The notes below the pieces were generated by a model. That model had not been told where the DNA came from. It did no database searches and was given only the letters and a program-made list of their open reading frames with translations. The position numbers were made by a program, and so were the translations under genes. 64,000 nt of DNA, taken from NCBI GenBank assembly GCA_030770535.1, contig JASVEC010000017.1, forward strand, positions 1,008,158 through 1,072,157, written 5' to 3'. Below are positions 61,603-64,000 of this stretch, piece after piece (the first letter of the stretch is position 1; every line of letters starts with the position of its first letter). The stretch comes from Batkoa obscura (taxonomy: Eukaryota; Entomophthoromycota; Entomophthoromycetes; Entomophthorales; Batkoaceae).

Positions 61603-62244
61603 ATGTCTTACAGGAAACCTAGAAAAGTATAAATTATGCATACGAAAAAAAAAGATAATCGAGCTAGCGGATACGGGCTTAAGTCATTTGAGTATAAGCA
61701 AAATTTTTGAAGTTGGAAGGAGTACTTGTTACCAAAATTTTGCTAAGGAAGAATGTCATTTTAAGGAATGAAATATTGATTGTGATCCACGTAAGTGTTT
61801 AAAGGATAGCACTAAACTAAATGAAAATTATGAAGGAAAATTAAATAAATGGTGTACAGTTGGTATCAAATAGATTCGATTGGACTACCTTTTATAAAAG
61901 AAGGAATTACGACCGATGATATACTTACTAAAGCAAATGAACTCATGAATGGGTTAAAACTCACAAACTTTACTCCGATACAAAATGGATTACTAGGTTT
62001 TGTAGGAAATACAAACTTAAGAAAAACAACCCTAATAAAAATAAAGTTTTTATTAGTTAAGAGTAATGTACCAGAAGGCTATGTTTTATACGACAATCCT
62101 AATGAAACCATATCTATTGCTAATCAATATTCACAAGATTTAGTTATGATATATTTTTCTAGCTTTAATAACATAAACCAAAACATGCCATGTTATCCAG
62201 ATTCTTACCTTTGCTTGTCTAAACAGTTCTCCGCTTTCAGATAA
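61603..62244 (+). pseudogene. Decayed CENP-B-type HTH gene, family member 7
   Basis: After the ATG at 61603 an early TAA and several frame changes break the gene, but pieces are clear: KKKIIELADTGLSHLSISKI with FEVGRST (HTH 1), DPRKCLKD, KLNKWCT (HTH 2 start), and LLVKSNVPEGYVLYD near 62045-62090. The last open stretch runs from 61849 to the stop at 62242-62244 without the N-terminal domains. At least four lesions. Motif wording places it between member 2 (SNVPExYVL) and members 4/5 (DPRKC). The TATA-like box, 68 nt upstream, survives. Confidence 0.8.
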
Positions 62245-64000
62245 TTTTTATTATACTTTTTAAATTAATGTTCAATTTTAACTTTATAATAAAATTGGTC
62301 AAAACTATTTACCATCTTCCAATAGAACCTTCTATTATTTAGTTCCAAATTTACTAAATTTAAAAAATACTTTTTTTGGTATTTTTAGGTTCTTGGATAA
62401 AAGCTAATTTTTTTAGAATTTGTGGGGGGATGTGTCCATTGTATGACTTATTATTTTTAGAGGGAGAAATAAGAGATAAAGTAATACAGGCAGCTGTAAG
62501 GAGATAAATAAGAAGAGAGTGAATATACAAAAGACAAAGGATTGAGTTCTTTTGTGTCAATTTTTGAGAGGGTAAGAAGAAAACTATCCCACCTTTATGT
62601 TCCAATTTATATAAGTTCGTCCGTACATGTAATAAAGAAACAGCGGAGAATAGATTGATAAAGAGTTATTAGTAAAAATTCCGAAATAACAAAAAATCAT
62701 AACCCAAGACCAGTCATAATAATGAAGAATTACTGGTAAGAGAGGAAAGGGAAAGAAGGGTAAAAAGGATCCCTTAATTGAGAAGAAAAGGAGGGAAGCG
62801 AATTTGCTTTACCTTTGCAAAAGCCCATTCTTTTATTACTTTATTATATTAATAATTTATATAAGCCTCTATAACTATTATCTGTACTATTTTTATACCC
62901 TTATTAACTATATATGTGTATCAAATTCAAATAAATATCCTTATTTTATCTAGAAAATGAGGAATTTAATTTATTCTAGTTTTAACTAAAATTTTGAATG
63001 CGTAGGACTTTGTTACAAGGTACACCATTAAGTATAATTATGTTGATATAGTTATGTACAAGTTTTTGCTTTTAAAAAGCTTTAAAAATATATTAATGCG
63101 TGTGTTATAACTACTCTAAAAAAATAAAGGATTGAAAAATATTAAGGTAATAAAAACAGGAGCTTTATTATCAAATGTAGGAAAAACAATTAGTTCCACA
63201 AAATATATAGCAATATATTTAAAAAACGATTTTTACTATAACGGTAAATATTAAAATTTGATTAATTACAAAACTAAAATAATTAATTTGAAGTGTGTAA
63301 AAAAAACAGTATTCTGATATCAAACTTGTATTAAGGATTTTTATTAATTGTGTCAACCATTTATAAATAAATACAATAATCCAATGCTTGGCAAAAAAAA
63401 TTCATCGATTTTACAAAAACTAATATTAATTGTTCTATACTATTTTTAGTAATAAAAAAAGTTATAGTTTAGTTAGTTTAAAAGCTCGGTTCAAATTTGC
63501 CAATTTTGTTTTTAGTGGAAATTGCAAATTAACAGAGCTCTATAAAATATATGCTTTTGTTTAGTTTTAATTACTTATATTGGAACAATTTTAATCCGAT
63601 ATTAACTGTTATTTTTTCGAAATTTTTATGTTACATAGAAGATGGACAAAAAAATAAAATGATTATTTTTTTTAAAATTTTAACCAAACTTCTAAGCATT
63701 TATTTCATAAAATAACGTCGTTGAGTGATTTTGATATATTTATTTTATTATCAATTAACTTAAAAGTACTGAAATCCTTTTAGGTTTAAGGAATATTAGT
63801 ATTTTGATATCTTATTTTAGTCAAAATGATATAAATTTATTTTCTATTCTAGTTTAAATTAAAGCAGTTGTATTATTTTATTTGAAGTAGTAACACTGAT
63901 GTAATTTAAACATCGCTTTGTTTTTACGTTGATACATTGATGCTTGATTTATACAGATTAAAAGATTACTTAATATACTAATAATATATAGGGATATATT
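62245..64000. other. Right-edge spacer
   Basis: No gene supported. 62590-62840 is somewhat purine-rich and less A+T-extreme (runs such as AGAGAGGAAAGGGAAAGAAG), but I see no protein there. The last bases (ATATAGGGATATATT) could be the start of another MITE cut by the window edge. Confidence 0.35.

Noticed and set aside
62360-62605. 81-codon minus-strand frame
   Set aside because: Starts only with TTG, matches nothing I recognise, and lies in purine/pyrimidine-skewed DNA; not supported as a gene.
63980-64000. Possible MITE start at the window edge (ATATAGGGATATATT)
   Set aside because: Too short to support; needs the neighbouring sequence.

Overview
The window is very A+T-rich DNA from a fungus. 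The fungal markers are Zn2Cys6 zinc-cluster regulators, a membrane chitin synthase, CsbD-type stress repeats, and short GT-AG introns (about 42-140 nt, mostly 45-75). A true S6 kinase with TOR-signalling motifs, the extreme A+T bias and expanded regulator families fit an early-diverging fungus (a Conidiobolus-like entomophthoralean would be compatible). The sequence alone does not prove this.

Layout. 1-948 holds the N-terminal part of a Zn2Cys6 regulator running off the left edge. 949-6044 is nearly empty. 6045-6827 is a two-exon gene with two zinc clusters. 8744-8817 is tRNA-Val(AAC). 11779-14343 is a chitin synthase and 16146-16937 a five-repeat CsbD-like protein. 17771-27910 is the densest block: a broken regulator paralog, exosome subunit MTR3 (six exons), S6 kinase (eight exons, one of only 10 nt), a second broken paralog and one intact paralog. 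These three paralogs have a fungal transcription-factor-like body but no zinc cluster. The two broken ones lie in opposite orientation and share an almost identical central segment, which suggests gene conversion.

From 28 kb to the right edge the only host genes recognised are seven members of one family: five intact (30332, 34845, 39109-39849, 48094-48822, 53560) and two decayed (56057, 61603). They are intronless, encode paired CENP-B/pogo-type helix-turn-helix domains without a DDE catalytic domain, share a downstream motif around Ser-Asn-Val-Pro, and have a TATA-like box 37-68 nt before the ATG. They are separated by kilobases of A+T-rich DNA with no recognisable genes. This dispersed DNA-binding family is the best candidate here for an undescribed system.

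Mobile DNA. One DNA-transposon family (ends GGGGGTGT, 4-bp ATWW target duplications) is present as a 2.9-kb copy with one in-frame stop (44312-47172), an inverted partial copy beside it, an internally deleted copy (37481-38665), and 17 short (~97 bp) MITEs whose both ends match the large element. A 460-bp TG...CA repeat, probably a solo LTR, occurs four times, once inside a host-gene paralog and twice inside the transposon family. Several fold-back elements are also present. All coordinates and splice sites were worked out by hand. No database search was possible.
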